Shown: positions 44,860-55,065, counted from the first letter of the stretch. The stretch: 61,208 bases of DNA from Ruminococcaceae bacterium UBA3753 (GCA_002372375.1 DFGJ01000029.1:1-61208), one strand, 5' to 3'. Translations and numbers: made by a program. The notes: a model not told the origin generated them from the sequence alone.

Positions 44860-45741
44860 TTATTTTTTACTGCGTAAAATATTTTCAGCTTTATCTAAAG
44901 CCTCATTTAAATTGTGCTCCACAAACCAACTAGTATTTTTTAAATAGTCTTCAAACTCTTCGTATTCAACTCTAGAAATGTCCTTTTTCTGTTCTTGGAA
45001 GTGATTTAAAGCGGGGTAGTAACGGAGAGCTATACTGTCTTTGTCAAAATTCAAAAATATCGACTGCCTACCATCGCTATACTGGTCAATCATAAGACCG
45101 TACTCTATTTTACGCATCTCCGATACATCAGAAGAAGATGGTACGCAATCTTCACACTGCTTACGCACTTCGTTCTTTCGTTTGTGAACGTTATCAAAGC
45201 ACTCAAGCGTACTTTCAGAATTATAGCCAAAGGGATTATATCTACAGACTGAAAACACTTCCCCAACTATTTTTTTGGACTTATCCATAACGTCAATATA
45301 ATTCACCGTCATATCCAAAAGGTTACCAAACGTCCTATACTTTTTACTCGACTTGGCATCTTTAAAATCAAACCTAGCACGTTCAAACAACCATTTGTCT
45401 ACAGCTGGGAAAAACACATTCTTTACAAAGACTCGAGAAAGTACTGTATGTTTTCCAAACAGTGGAATACAATCAATAAGTGGACGTTCGCTAAATGGCT
45501 CGCAACATTCCCAAATGCTAAAATCAACTTCAGAACTGTTCTTAATAGGGAATCTTCTTACCAGCTCACCATAAATTGCTTCTTTAGTACCGTGAACTCT
45601 GCCATTATATATATCTTCGCACAATTGCTTTATTTCCATGTTACCGACTTTTTCCAATTTACTACCAGCGTCAGCGCATGCCACTAAACTTCCAACACAG
45701 CTTAAAATGCACGAACTCGCCAAAATCTTTTTTGTAAACAT
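44860..45741 (-). CDS. Predicted lipoprotein of unknown function
   Basis: 293 residues from the ATG at 45741, four bases after GGAGGTTG; the longer frame to 45774 has no site. The N terminus M-F-T-K-K-I-L-A-S-S-C-I-L-S-C-V-G ends in L-V-A-C, a lipobox with the modified cysteine at residue 22, so the protein should be anchored to the outer face of the membrane. The mature part is rich in cysteine (C-C-E-P, C-E-D-C) and aromatic residues and has no recognisable family. A TATAAT-like -10 lies about 45 bases upstream. Confidence 0.72.
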   Translation of the reverse strand: MFTKKILASSCILSCVGSLVACADAGSKLEKVGNMEIKQLCEDIYNGRVHGTKEAIYGELVRRFPIKNSSEVDFSIWECCEPFSERPLIDCIPLFGKHTVLSRVFVKNVFFPAVDKWLFERARFDFKDAKSSKKYRTFGNLLDMTVNYIDVMDKSKKIVGEVFSVCRYNPFGYNSESTLECFDNVHKRKNEVRKQCEDCVPSSSDVSEMRKIEYGLMIDQYSDGRQSIFLNFDKDSIALRYYPALNHFQEQKKDISRVEYEEFEDYLKNTSWFVEHNLNEALDKAENILRSKK

Positions 45742-45827
45742 ACTCAACCTCCATAAAACAAAATAGAATAACATTATTATAACAGCTTTTCATAAAATAT
45801 TAACTGAATTATTTTATTAAAAGAGTG

Positions 45828-48800
45828 TTATAAATTAAAATTTACGCGAGCGTCCTGCAGATCTAATTCCAACAGCTTCGATACCCCTTTTTGCTGCATG
45901 GTAACCCCGTACATAGTGTCAGCCTGCTCCATAGTTCCTCTTCTGTGAGTTATAACTATAAACTGTGTCTTTTCACTCATCTTTCTTAGGTAAAAAGCAA
46001 ACCTTCTTACATTTACGTCGTCAAGAGCAGCTTCTATTTCGTCCAGAACGCAAAAAGGTACCGGATTAACCAACATTATTGCAAAGTAGATAGAAATCGC
46101 AACCAAAGCTTTTTCACCACCAGAGAGTGATTCTATATGTGAAACTATCTTACCCGGTGGTTGTACATAGATGTTTATTCCTGTGTTCAAAATGTCTTCC
46201 TCATTTACCATAGAAAGTTCGGCTTTGCCGCCACCAAAAAGTTCTTTAAAAACCTTATTGAAGTTTTCGTTAATCGTAGCAAACTTGCTTTTAAACAGAT
46301 CTTTCATCTGATTTATCAGTTCACTGATCAGTTTATTAAGTTCTCTTTTAGACTTTTCTACATCTTCTACTTGATGTTTTAAAAATGTGTAACGTTCATT
46401 TACTTCTCTATATTCTTCTACAGCAGCTAGATTTACGTTACCAAGGTTTCGTATTTTAAGTTTTAATTGCGCTAAAATTTTATTGTATTTAGATGTTTCT
46501 TCAATCTTTTTAAAGCCTTTAATAGCCTCTGTTTTAGTTATTTCGTATTCATCCCACATTTTTCCTACTATTTCATCGTAATTTTTTTGTAAATTTTCTA
46601 TTTTGTCTTCAAATCTGGCACATTCTAAAGACATACCCTCTTTAAGCCTTGTTATCTCTCTTTCCTTATTTCTCAAATCCGTCACTTCTTTTTCTAAACT
46701 GATTCTTTTTTTCCCTAACTCGTTAATAGATTTTTCTAGATTACTAAAGTCGTTCAAATCCTTATCTATTTCTTCCTTAAATTTTGAAATAAGCTCTTTT
46801 TTTTCTACTATGTCTTTTTCCAAAAGATTTTTTTCCTCTTTAAGATTTTTAACTTTACTTTCACCATTAACTTCACTGTCTACTAATACTTTCAAAGAGT
46901 TATTATTAAGCTCAAGGTCTTTAACTATAGTCAAAATATCTAAATTATATTTATTAATGCTATTGTTTAAACTTTCTTTTTTCTTAGTTTCCACATTTAT
47001 TTTTACGTTTAATTGTTCAAGTTGTTCTTCTAGCAATCTCAATTGGTCTTTGTTTTCACGCTTACTTACTTTTGCTTTTTCACTGGCATTTTTTAATTCT
47101 TCTATTTTATTCTTAATTTTTTCTTGATCCGTTCTTAGATCTTCAAGATTCTTTCTTGCAGAACGCACTTCATACGAGCAGTTATTGTGATCAGTTTTAA
47201 GTTTTATATTTTTTTGATTTTTAGAGTATATGTCGTCTTCTACTATTTTCAAGGTGTTTTTTAAATTTTCTTGTTCTGCTAATAGCCTTTTTAATTCTTC
47301 TTTTTTGGAGTCCAAGTAGACTTTACTTTTTCTTGTCTCCGCTTCTAGAAGATTTATCTCTTTATTTCTTTGAAGAACGCCTAAATTTTTACTGGCAGAT
47401 CCTCCCGTTAAAGATCCTCCAGCATTAATAACCTGACCGTCCAGAGTAACTATTCTATATTTGTAAGAAAATTTTTTAGCAATAACGGAGGCATTATTTA
47501 GAGCATCGGCGATCACTATCCTTCCGGTTAGATAGTAAAAAATATTTTTAAATTTATCGTCAAATTCACATAAGTCACTTGCTATACCTACGAATCCAGC
47601 GCAATTTTGAAGTGAACTTTCTTCTAATTTTCTACCACTTATATTGCTTACCGGCAAAAAGGTGGCTCTTCCGGCTTTTTTTTCTTTCAGAGTATTTATA
47701 GCTGCTTTAGCATCTTGTTCTGTTTTTGTGACAATATATTGACTTGATGGACCTAAGGCAGTTTCTATAGCCAAAGAGTACCGGTCTTGAACTTTCAAAA
47801 GAGAAATTACCGGTCCGAAAATTCCGAAAAGTCTTCCCGCTTTGCTTTCTTTCATAACAAACTTTATGCTGAAAGAAAAACCTTCTAAGTTTTCTTCTAG
47901 GTTCTTTAAAAATTCTGCTTTCCTGATTTTAGATTCATTTTCAAGTTTCAATTTATTTATATCTTCGCGTAGAAGTTCTACTTCTTTCTGTTTTGATGTT
48001 AAATCTTTCTTTGCTTTAGTCATCAGTTCAATTTTTTCGCTCAAACTTTCTTCCGACTCTTTAACATTAGTTTCTATCTCTTCAAATTTTTTTAACAAGA
48101 TCTCTAATTCATCATTTTTTGATTTAATGTCTTTTTCAATTTTCAGCAATTTTTCTTCTGAATCTCTGATGTACTCTTCTGAAGTTATTTCACGTGCTTT
48201 ATCTAAAGCATCTTTGTTATTTATTTCCAAAATTGCCTTGTTAAGATCTGTTATTTCTACGGATATATTGGAAATCTCATTGGTGACTCTTGTATTTTCG
48301 TTCTTATATTTTAAAAGTTCCTTTTCTTTAAGTTCATTACTTTTTTGCAAAGAATTTATCTTATCTAGCAGCGCTTCTTTTTTTTCTTTTGAGTCCGAAA
48401 AAGAGCTCGTTATTCCATTTATCTCTGAAACTATACTTTCTATTCGGCTATGATCGTGTGAAATGTCGTTCTCAAGGATCGATATTTTGTTAGTTTTTTC
48501 CGCCTTATTTTCTTCAAAAACGGAATTCTTCCTGGTTTCTAGGTCAATTTTTATGTTTAACTCATTTATCTGTTCACGTGCTTTTTCAGAGAACTGTATA
48601 GTTTCTTCGAGATTCTTTTCGATTTCACTGTACTGCTGTTTAGCAATTTCCTGCTTACTTTTTAATTCGCTTAGATTGGAAGAAAAATTTTCTAAATCGT
48701 TAAGCCAAAGTCCTATTTGAATATCTTTTTGTTCTTTTGCTAATTTCAAGTACTCTTTAGCTTTTTCAGATTCTTTAAATAGCGGGCCAACTCTATCTTT

Positions 48801-49394
48801 AAGTTCACCTAATATGTCGTTTATTCTTACTAAATTTTCTTCTGTTTTAACAAGTTTTTTTTCAGCTTCTGACTTTCTATACCTGTATTTAGAAATACCT
48901 GCTGCTTCTTCAAAAATTTCCCGTCTATCTTCACTCTTAGATGAAACTATTTCGTCTATTTTTCCCTGGCCAATAATTGAGTACCCATCTCTACCAAGTC
49001 CAGTATCCATAAAAAGTTCATTGATATCTTTAAGTCTTACTTGTTCATTGTTTAAAAGATACTCACTCTCTGTTGATCTGTAATATCTTCTTGTAAGTAC
49101 CACTTCATCTTTTTCTAAATTTAGTCGTCTGTCCTTATTTTCGATAACAAGCGAAACTTCAGCATAACCCTTAGATTTCCTATCTACCGTTCCATTAAAA
49201 ACAACATCCTCCATCTTTGAACAACGAAGTAACCTTAAAGATTGTTCACCTAAAACCCAACGTATGGCATCACTGACGTTACTCTTGCCACTACCATTTG
49301 GACCTACTACAACGCTGATACCCTTTTTAAATTTCAATACAGTTTTTTCTGGAAAAGTTTTAAATCCCAAAAGCTCTAAAGACTTTAAAATCAC
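45828..49394 (-). CDS. smc: Chromosome segregation protein SMC
   Basis: Condensin ATPase of 1188 residues, full length, with a GTG start. The Walker A is G-P-N-G-S-G-K-S at ~32-39, followed by a long coiled coil, the hinge (~515-640, with V-T-L-D-G-Q-V-I and G-G-S-L-T-G-G), a second coiled coil, and the C-terminal head with L-S-G-G-E-K-A-L and Walker B F-C-V-L-D-E-I-E-A-A-L-D-D. In most Firmicutes smc sits between rnc and ftsY; neither is here. Presence of SMC and of an altered FtsK implies chromosome handling is partly conserved. Confidence 0.97.
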   Translation of the reverse strand: MILKSLELLGFKTFPEKTVLKFKKGISVVVGPNGSGKSNVSDAIRWVLGEQSLRLLRCSKMEDVVFNGTVDRKSKGYAEVSLVIENKDRRLNLEKDEVVLTRRYYRSTESEYLLNNEQVRLKDINELFMDTGLGRDGYSIIGQGKIDEIVSSKSEDRREIFEEAAGISKYRYRKSEAEKKLVKTEENLVRINDILGELKDRVGPLFKESEKAKEYLKLAKEQKDIQIGLWLNDLENFSSNLSELKSKQEIAKQQYSEIEKNLEETIQFSEKAREQINELNIKIDLETRKNSVFEENKAEKTNKISILENDISHDHSRIESIVSEINGITSSFSDSKEKKEALLDKINSLQKSNELKEKELLKYKNENTRVTNEISNISVEITDLNKAILEINNKDALDKAREITSEEYIRDSEEKLLKIEKDIKSKNDELEILLKKFEEIETNVKESEESLSEKIELMTKAKKDLTSKQKEVELLREDINKLKLENESKIRKAEFLKNLEENLEGFSFSIKFVMKESKAGRLFGIFGPVISLLKVQDRYSLAIETALGPSSQYIVTKTEQDAKAAINTLKEKKAGRATFLPVSNISGRKLEESSLQNCAGFVGIASDLCEFDDKFKNIFYYLTGRIVIADALNNASVIAKKFSYKYRIVTLDGQVINAGGSLTGGSASKNLGVLQRNKEINLLEAETRKSKVYLDSKKEELKRLLAEQENLKNTLKIVEDDIYSKNQKNIKLKTDHNNCSYEVRSARKNLEDLRTDQEKIKNKIEELKNASEKAKVSKRENKDQLRLLEEQLEQLNVKINVETKKKESLNNSINKYNLDILTIVKDLELNNNSLKVLVDSEVNGESKVKNLKEEKNLLEKDIVEKKELISKFKEEIDKDLNDFSNLEKSINELGKKRISLEKEVTDLRNKEREITRLKEGMSLECARFEDKIENLQKNYDEIVGKMWDEYEITKTEAIKGFKKIEETSKYNKILAQLKLKIRNLGNVNLAAVEEYREVNERYTFLKHQVEDVEKSKRELNKLISELINQMKDLFKSKFATINENFNKVFKELFGGGKAELSMVNEEDILNTGINIYVQPPGKIVSHIESLSGGEKALVAISIYFAIMLVNPVPFCVLDEIEAALDDVNVRRFAFYLRKMSEKTQFIVITHRRGTMEQADTMYGVTMQQKGVSKLLELDLQDARVNFNL

Positions 49395-49984
49395 TCTTTA
49401 TGACTCGCTTAAATATTTTCATACATCATTTCTTGACATTATACATAAAAATACCTTTTACTTTAACACAAGTTTGAAATTGGCACTTAAGCTAGAAAGT
49501 TCTGATGAAAATGTGAGTTTTGGTTCAGTGAGTTAGAAATTAAATTTTAGAACAATCTGCTAAGCTTTGTTTTGAAAAATGAATAAACTTATTTTATTTC
49601 AGTAAAAATATACTCTCTTCTGCGCTCCTAGTTGCAAAAGAGAGAAGCTTCTTTATTTGTGTATCACTCGAGCCTAGCAAGGTTATGCTTTACCGTTAGT
49701 TTTTATTTCATAAAGTGTTAGATTTTTTCTTAGCTACAGTTATAATAGATAGGGATGCGTGTTCGTCGATTCATATGATGTAATTATAAATTCAAGTATT
49801 GGAAACTGAACTGTTTGAGACCGTTTAAAGATTTGTCTGTGTTTGTAAAGCAAGAAGATCTGAAGTTGGTTTTTTGGTCAGACAGGGTAGTGCTTTGGAC
49901 TGTATGTTTTAGGTTAAAAAGTTTGTAAGTTTTTATCTATTTGCTGCGTTAAAGTATCCAGAATTGTAAGGGCAGTCATAGAAG
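49395..49984. other. Divergent gap between smc and miaB
   Basis: About 590 bases. AT-rich near smc and increasingly G/T-rich towards miaB. It should hold both promoters, but I cannot assign boxes with confidence. No gene is seen. Confidence 0.4.
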
Positions 49985-51370
49985 ATGTCAAAAGAGTACT
50001 TTTCATTGATCAAAAGAATTTTACCGAAAAAATTTGGTAAGAAAGAGCAGTATTTGGCATTTGTTAAGACATATGGTTGCCAGCAGAATTTTGCCGATAC
50101 TGAAAAAATTTGCGGAATTTTACACGCGAGTGGTTTTGGCTTTACAGAAGATGAAACTATAGCGGATTTAATAGTTTTTAATACTTGCGCTATAAGGAAG
50201 CACGCTGAAGACAGATTTATTGGTAATGTTGGTAATGTAAAAAAGTTAAAAGAAAGAAATAAGAATTTAGTTACGGTAGTCTGTGGATGCATAACTCAGC
50301 AGGAAGAGTTTGCAAAGTACGTAAAGAAAACTTTTCCTTTTGTTAATTTAGTGTTAGGGACTGATTACATAAAAATCTTTCCAGAGCTTTTATACAGGGC
50401 TTTAACTAGTAGAGCGTCTGTCTGTTTTAACGAGCTCGACAATTTACCAGTAATACAGGAAGATGTGCCTACAAAAAGAGCTAATAATATAAAGGCATCT
50501 GTGCCGATTATGTATGGTTGTGATAATTTTTGTTCATATTGCATTGTCCCGTACGTAAGAGGTAGGGAGCGTAGCAGAAAACCTGAAAACATCATTCTTG
50601 AGGTAGAGGACTTAATAAAAAATGGTTACAAAGAGATTTTGCTTTTGGGGCAAAATGTTAACTCTTACGGAAAGGGTTTAACGGAAATTATAGACTTTTC
50701 TGAACTTTTGCGACGTATAGATGAGATTCCTGGTGAATATTGGGTAAGATTTATGACATCGCATCCAAAAGATGTTACTAAAGAGCTTGTAGATACCATG
50801 GCCGATAGCAAACATATTGCACCATATTTGCATTTACCTATTCAATCTGGAAATAACAGAATTCTGAGGAAAATGAACAGAAAATATACCAGGGAACAGT
50901 ACGAGGAAATAGTAAATTACATAAGAATTAAAATCCCGAAAGTTTGTCTTTCAACTGATATAATAGTTGGTTTTCCGGGTGAAACTTATGAAGAATTTTT
51001 GGATACCATCTCTCTAATTAAAAAAGTTGAATACTCATTGATTTATAGTTTTATATACTCTAAAAGACCGGGAACTCCTGCTGCCAAAATGGAAGATTCT
51101 GTTCCTTATGAAGAAAAAGCAAAGAGGCAAAGTTACCTGATAGAGTTACAAAAACATATAACTGAAGATTTATTTTCAAGGTATGTGGGGACTTACCAGA
51201 AGGTATTGGTTGAAGATCTGGACAAAAGTAATGAGAATGTTTTTATTGCAAGAACAGGTGGGAATGTACTTACGAAAGTTTATAGTAACGGCAAAGATGA
51301 TTTGTTAGGAAAATTTGTTAACGTAAAAATTATAGACAACACTAGAACTTATTTGGTTGCTGAGGTTTAA
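49985..51370 (+). CDS. miaB: tRNA-2-methylthio-N6-dimethylallyladenosine synthase MiaB
   Basis: Radical-SAM methylthiotransferase that modifies A37 of tRNAs reading UNN codons. 461 residues. The N-terminal UPF0004 domain has T-Y-G-C-Q-Q-N near 30, N-T-C-A-I-R and C-G-C (second cluster cysteines). The radical SAM core has C-D-N-F-C-S-Y-C near 172-180, followed by G-R-E-R-S-R, G-Q-N-V-N-S-Y, L-H-L-P-I-Q-S-G and G-F-P-G-E-T. A TRAM domain ends the protein. All six cluster cysteines are visible. Confidence 0.96.
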   Translation: MSKEYFSLIKRILPKKFGKKEQYLAFVKTYGCQQNFADTEKICGILHASGFGFTEDETIADLIVFNTCAIRKHAEDRFIGNVGNVKKLKERNKNLVTVVCGCITQQEEFAKYVKKTFPFVNLVLGTDYIKIFPELLYRALTSRASVCFNELDNLPVIQEDVPTKRANNIKASVPIMYGCDNFCSYCIVPYVRGRERSRKPENIILEVEDLIKNGYKEILLLGQNVNSYGKGLTEIIDFSELLRRIDEIPGEYWVRFMTSHPKDVTKELVDTMADSKHIAPYLHLPIQSGNNRILRKMNRKYTREQYEEIVNYIRIKIPKVCLSTDIIVGFPGETYEEFLDTISLIKKVEYSLIYSFIYSKRPGTPAAKMEDSVPYEEKAKRQSYLIELQKHITEDLFSRYVGTYQKVLVEDLDKSNENVFIARTGGNVLTKVYSNGKDDLLGKFVNVKIIDNTRTYLVAEV

Positions 51371-51515
51371 AGTTCAAATTGATAAAAAGATATGCCTTTT
51401 GAAATATTGTTTTGGTATGTTCCGAAAAAGGTATGTTGGTATTACACAAAATAAATAACGGTTTAATTGTTATTTTCTCTGTTTAAATTTAGATGAGTAT
51501 ATAGTATATTTAATA

Positions 51516-51553
51516 TAAGATTACTTTTAATCTTACATTAAATTTTTTTGGAG
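51516..51553 (+). terminator. AT-rich hairpin between miaB and the CaaX-like protein gene
   Basis: TAAGATTA (51516-51523) and TAATCTTA (51528-51535) form a perfect eight-pair stem with a four-base loop. A T-run follows at 51547-51553. It could end the miaB transcript or act in the leader of the next gene, whose GGAGG starts right after. Confidence 0.45.
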
Positions 51554-51563
51554 GATCTGTTCG

Positions 51564-52253
51564 ATGTTAGGGGAAAAATTGGTAAAGGGACTAGGTACAT
51601 TTTTGCTGGGAGCCGGTGTAGGGTGCTCACAATGTTTCGCACAGGTAGCTAAAATAGATAATTTTAAGAATCAGAAAAAAGATTACTGTTTAGGGTGTTT
51701 TTGTACTTCTAGTGAAAAAATAGGTAACATAATTGCCGAGAGATTAGAAAAAAGCTATATTCCACTAATACAAGAAAAACTTAAAGAATGCGTGGACATA
51801 GGGGAGAAAGAAATAAATAAATTAGACAATGAACTGTGGGAAATAAACACTGATTTGGAACGTATTATGAGTAGCCTAGTGAATGATGAAAGTTATGGAA
51901 TTTCAGAATTGTCAAAAAATAGGGATATGTTTATTAAAAAGACTGCGGCAATAAAGAATTATGATTCTACGAAAGCTGTAGAACGTACATTTATCCGAGA
52001 CCTCGAAAATCTTTTGTATTTTGACGATGAAATCACCCAAAACATAAAAAAGTGCATCGCGAGTAAAGAAAGTACTGTACTGTGCAATAGTTTAATAGGA
52101 AAATCAGAAGTTTACCTGAAAAAAATTGCTGATGCAATTAGTTCTTGCTCTAGAAAGATACAGCAACATGCCGAAAAATTTAATGGGGAGTATGCGGAAA
52201 ATAGAAAAGAGATTTTAGGTGGTGCGTGTAAGAAAAAATGCTTGTTATTTTAG
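51564..52253 (+). CDS. Exported protein ending in a polybasic CaaX-like motif
   Basis: 229 residues, family unknown. GGAGG precedes the ATG. The N terminus (L-V-K-G-L-G-T-F-L-L-G-A-G-V-G-C-S-Q-C-F-A) resembles a signal peptide with cleavage near F-A-Q. A cysteine-containing segment (C-L-G-C-F-C) is followed by ~170 residues of charged helical sequence with a coiled-coil look. The last residues are G-G-A-C-K-K-K-C-L-L-F then stop: a cysteine, two aliphatic residues and a terminal Phe preceded by three lysines. That is the form of a eukaryotic CaaX prenylation signal. A good terminator follows, so the C terminus is genuine and the gene is its own unit. Confidence 0.75.
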   Translation: MLGEKLVKGLGTFLLGAGVGCSQCFAQVAKIDNFKNQKKDYCLGCFCTSSEKIGNIIAERLEKSYIPLIQEKLKECVDIGEKEINKLDNELWEINTDLERIMSSLVNDESYGISELSKNRDMFIKKTAAIKNYDSTKAVERTFIRDLENLLYFDDEITQNIKKCIASKESTVLCNSLIGKSEVYLKKIADAISSCSRKIQQHAEKFNGEYAENRKEILGGACKKKCLLF

Positions 52254-52288
52254 TGCCGGGCTTCTTAGAAATCTAAATGAAATATTGG

Positions 52289-52314
52289 GCGGATTCTATC
52301 GATCCGCTTTTTTT
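52289..52314 (+). terminator. Intrinsic terminator
   Basis: GCGGAT (52289-52294), a seven-base loop and ATCCGC (52302-52307), followed directly by seven T. It lies 35 bases after the stop of the CaaX-like protein gene and is the clearest rho-independent terminator in the window. Confidence 0.88.
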
Positions 52315-52816
52315 CATATTTTTTACTGACTAATTTGCATGTATATATAATATCAGCTCCTATAAAAAATGAATAGGAATAAGCTTGCGAGGTTTTTTGC
52401 TCATAACAAAGACAATTAGGTATTAGTGCTGAAATTACAGGTAGTTTCAGAGCTCTTACGATTTTGAATATTATAAGCAACAAAAATAATTGCGATCGAT
52501 TGCAGTGGACTGAAAAGTTCAAAGTACAAATGACGGGAATAGATATATTTTTAAGTATAAGATTCTTAATTTATTTAATTTACTGAATATATCAATGTAT
52601 TTCGTAAAATAAATTTAAAAGTATTTCTTATTTGTTGAGTTTATTGATCTTCGATATCCCCAGTATTTGTATTGAATATATTTTGATTTTTTATTAAAAT
52701 TGGGGTTAAGTGAGCTTTTAGGGCTACCTCATTTTTGATTGTGTTTGTTGTCTAGGTTTTCGCTTATAGGACACTTTAATTTTAAATTATTCCGGTGTAA
52801 TTAAGGATATTATATT
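52315..52816. other. Gap upstream of hisS
   Basis: About 500 mostly AT-rich bases. No T-box leader could be recognised by eye ahead of hisS (no clear conserved T-box sequence with a terminator). No gene is seen. Confidence 0.4.
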
Positions 52817-54124
52817 TTGGGTTTTTTTATAAAAGCGCCAAGAGGCACAAGAGATATACTGCTGCATGATAGCTATATGTGGGATTTTGTTCTGAAAACG
52901 ATGGAAGATCAGGCAAAACTTTTTGGGTTTACTAGAGTTAGGACGCCTGTCTTTGAGTGTGAAGAGTTGTATGTTGGGTCATCTGGGGCGGGTAGTGATG
53001 TGGTCAGTAAGGAGATGTACACATTTTTGGATAAATCGGGTCGACGACTTGCGCTAAGGCCAGAGGGGACTGCGGGTGTAGCAAGGGCCGTAATTCAGGA
53101 TGGTGCTTTGTCTAGGTACCCTCTTCCGCTGAAAGTTTTCTATATAATGCCATGCTATAGGTATGAGAAACCACAAAATTGTAGGTACCGTGAATTTACT
53201 CAGTTTGGGGTGGAAGTATTCGGTTCGGATTCTTGCATGGCTGATACAGAAACGATGATGTTGGCGTTTTCTATTTTTAGGGAGCTGTGTTTGGCAGAAA
53301 AGACGGTTTTAAAAATAAACTCTGTTGGGTGCAGCAGATGCAGGGAAGGTTATATTTCAGCTATAAAAGGATATTTTAGCAAGAAATTTAGTTACTTGTG
53401 TGATGACTGTACTACAAGGCTGAGGAGTAACCCTATGAGAATTCTCGACTGCAAGGTTGATACTTGCAAGGGAATTGTTAAAGGAGCCCCGTCTATTCTA
53501 GACTTTATTTGTGAGGATTGTGCTGATCATTTTTATGGTGTAAAAGATTGTCTTAATGCGGTTGGTATAGACTATGTTGTAGATCCCAGTGTTGTACGTG
53601 GGCTCGATTATTATACCGGGGTTGTTTTTGAATTAGATTATAGAAGTAGCAGTGGAACTTTTGTGACGATTTGTGGTGGCGGAAGGTATGACACACTTTT
53701 GGAGAAGTTGGGTGGTGGCATGACCCCGGCACTAGGCTTTGGAATAGGCGTAGACAGACTTTTAGTCTCGTTGGAAGATTCTGAGATCGATATAAAAAAA
53801 GCCCCGGGTCCAGATATTTTTTTTGCATATACTGACCGTCAGTGTGCAGCCTTTTGCTTAAGTTTGGTAAAGGAATTGAGATTAAGAAAAATTTGTGCAC
53901 AATTAGATGTTAAAGGAGATAGGTCGGTGTCTGCTCAGATCAAATATGCAGCTAAAAAGGGAGCAAGGTTTTTTTCTGTTGTTGGAGGTAATGAACTTTC
54001 TGACGGTAAGCTTATTCTAAAAAATATGAAAACAAGTCAGTCTTTTACTTTAGATATAGGAGACGATTTTTGTGACAATGTTTTGAATTTGTTAAAAAGG
54101 TCGGACAGTATTGCTTCATTATAG
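52817..54124 (+). CDS. hisS: Histidine-tRNA ligase
   Basis: Class II synthetase of 435 residues from a TTG start (M-G-F-F-I-K-A-P-R-G-T-R-D). Motif 1 region T-R-V-R-T-P-V-F-E; motif 2 R-L-A-L-R-P-E-G-T with C-Y-R-Y-E-K-P; histidine-binding V-R-G-L-D-Y-Y-T-G; G-G-G-R-Y-D; motif 3 L-G-F-G-I-G-V-D-R. The C-terminal anticodon-binding domain covers ~335-430. GC and G/T bias are higher than in neighbouring minus-strand genes. aspS, a frequent partner, is absent. The gene end is repeated downstream. Confidence 0.97.
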   Translation: MGFFIKAPRGTRDILLHDSYMWDFVLKTMEDQAKLFGFTRVRTPVFECEELYVGSSGAGSDVVSKEMYTFLDKSGRRLALRPEGTAGVARAVIQDGALSRYPLPLKVFYIMPCYRYEKPQNCRYREFTQFGVEVFGSDSCMADTETMMLAFSIFRELCLAEKTVLKINSVGCSRCREGYISAIKGYFSKKFSYLCDDCTTRLRSNPMRILDCKVDTCKGIVKGAPSILDFICEDCADHFYGVKDCLNAVGIDYVVDPSVVRGLDYYTGVVFELDYRSSSGTFVTICGGGRYDTLLEKLGGGMTPALGFGIGVDRLLVSLEDSEIDIKKAPGPDIFFAYTDRQCAAFCLSLVKELRLRKICAQLDVKGDRSVSAQIKYAAKKGARFFSVVGGNELSDGKLILKNMKTSQSFTLDIGDDFCDNVLNLLKRSDSIASL

Positions 54125-55065
54125 TTGTTAAGTGTTCATTTCTTATGTTGGCTGCTTGTTTGCAGTATTGAAAAAATGTGGTTTGTATTCATGACATTGA
54201 TAAGATGAATCTGAAGCCTTTTAGAGATGCTTAAGATCGGACAGTACTCTATTTCAGTATAGCTGTTAAGTGTTCATTTCTTATGTTGGCTGTTTGCAGT
54301 ATTGAAAAAATGTGGTCTATATTTGTGACATTTATAAGATGGATCTGAAGCTTTTTAGAAATGCTTAAAGATCGGACAGTGCTCTATTTCAGTATAGTTG
54401 TTAAGTGTTCAGCTCTTATGTTGACTGTCTGTTTGCAGCATGAAAAAATGGGGTTTATAATTTGTGTTATTGGTAGGATGTGTCTGAAGCTTTTTAGAAA
54501 TGTTTAAAGATCGGACAGTACTCTATTTCAGTATAGTTGTTAAGTGTTCAGCTCTTATGTTGACTGTCTGTTTGCAGCATGAAAAAATGGGGTTTATAAT
54601 TTGTGTTATTGGTAGGATGTGTCTGAAGCTTTTTAGAAATGTTTAAAAATCAGACAGCATTGTTTCATCAGTATAGGTGTTAAATATTCATTTCTTATGT
54701 TAACTGCTCGTTTGCAGCATTGAAAAAATGGGGTTTATAATTTGTGTTATTGGTAGGATGTTTCTAAAACTTTTTAGAAACGTCTAAAGATCGGACAGTG
54801 TTGTTTCGGTACAGTTGCTGAGCCTTAAGTTATTATGTTAACTGTCTGTTTGCAGCGTGAAAAAATGGGGTTTATAATTTGTGTTATTGGTAGGATGTGT
54901 CTGAAGCTTTTTAGAAATGTTTAAAAATCAGACAGCATCGTTTCATCAGTATAGGTGTTAAATATTCATTTCTTATGTTAACTGCCCGTTTGCAACGCTA
55001 AAAAAATGAGGTACGTATTTATGACATCGATAAGATGAATCTGAAGCTTTTTAGAAACGTTCGTG
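54090..55065 (+). repeat. hisS 3'-tail array, six extra copies of ~137 bases
   Basis: The last codons of hisS (AAAAAGGTCGGACAGTATTG) recur near 54234, 54370, 54508, 54645, 54787 and 54924 as GATCGGACAG or AATCAGACAG, with periods of 136-142 bases. Each unit continues through a diverged stop region, GTTAAGTGTTCA, TTATGTT(G/A)(G/A)CTG, TTTGCAG, GAAAAAATG(T/G)(G/A)GTT and TCTGAAGCTTTTTAGAAA. Units 3-4 and 5-7 share variants, which suggests repeated rounds of duplication. No open frame spans the array. Confidence 0.93.

Noticed and set aside
46603..48453. Long plus-strand open frames within smc
   Set aside because: Shadow frames of the coiled-coil coding sequence; smc on the other strand is full length and clearly real.
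52315..52816. Regulatory leader ahead of hisS
   Set aside because: I looked for a T-box motif and a terminator pair and did not find a convincing one by eye.
54125..55065. Possible T-box or other riboswitch leader series after hisS
   Set aside because: The array lies downstream of hisS, and the repeated part is the gene's own coding end. No T-box core was seen.
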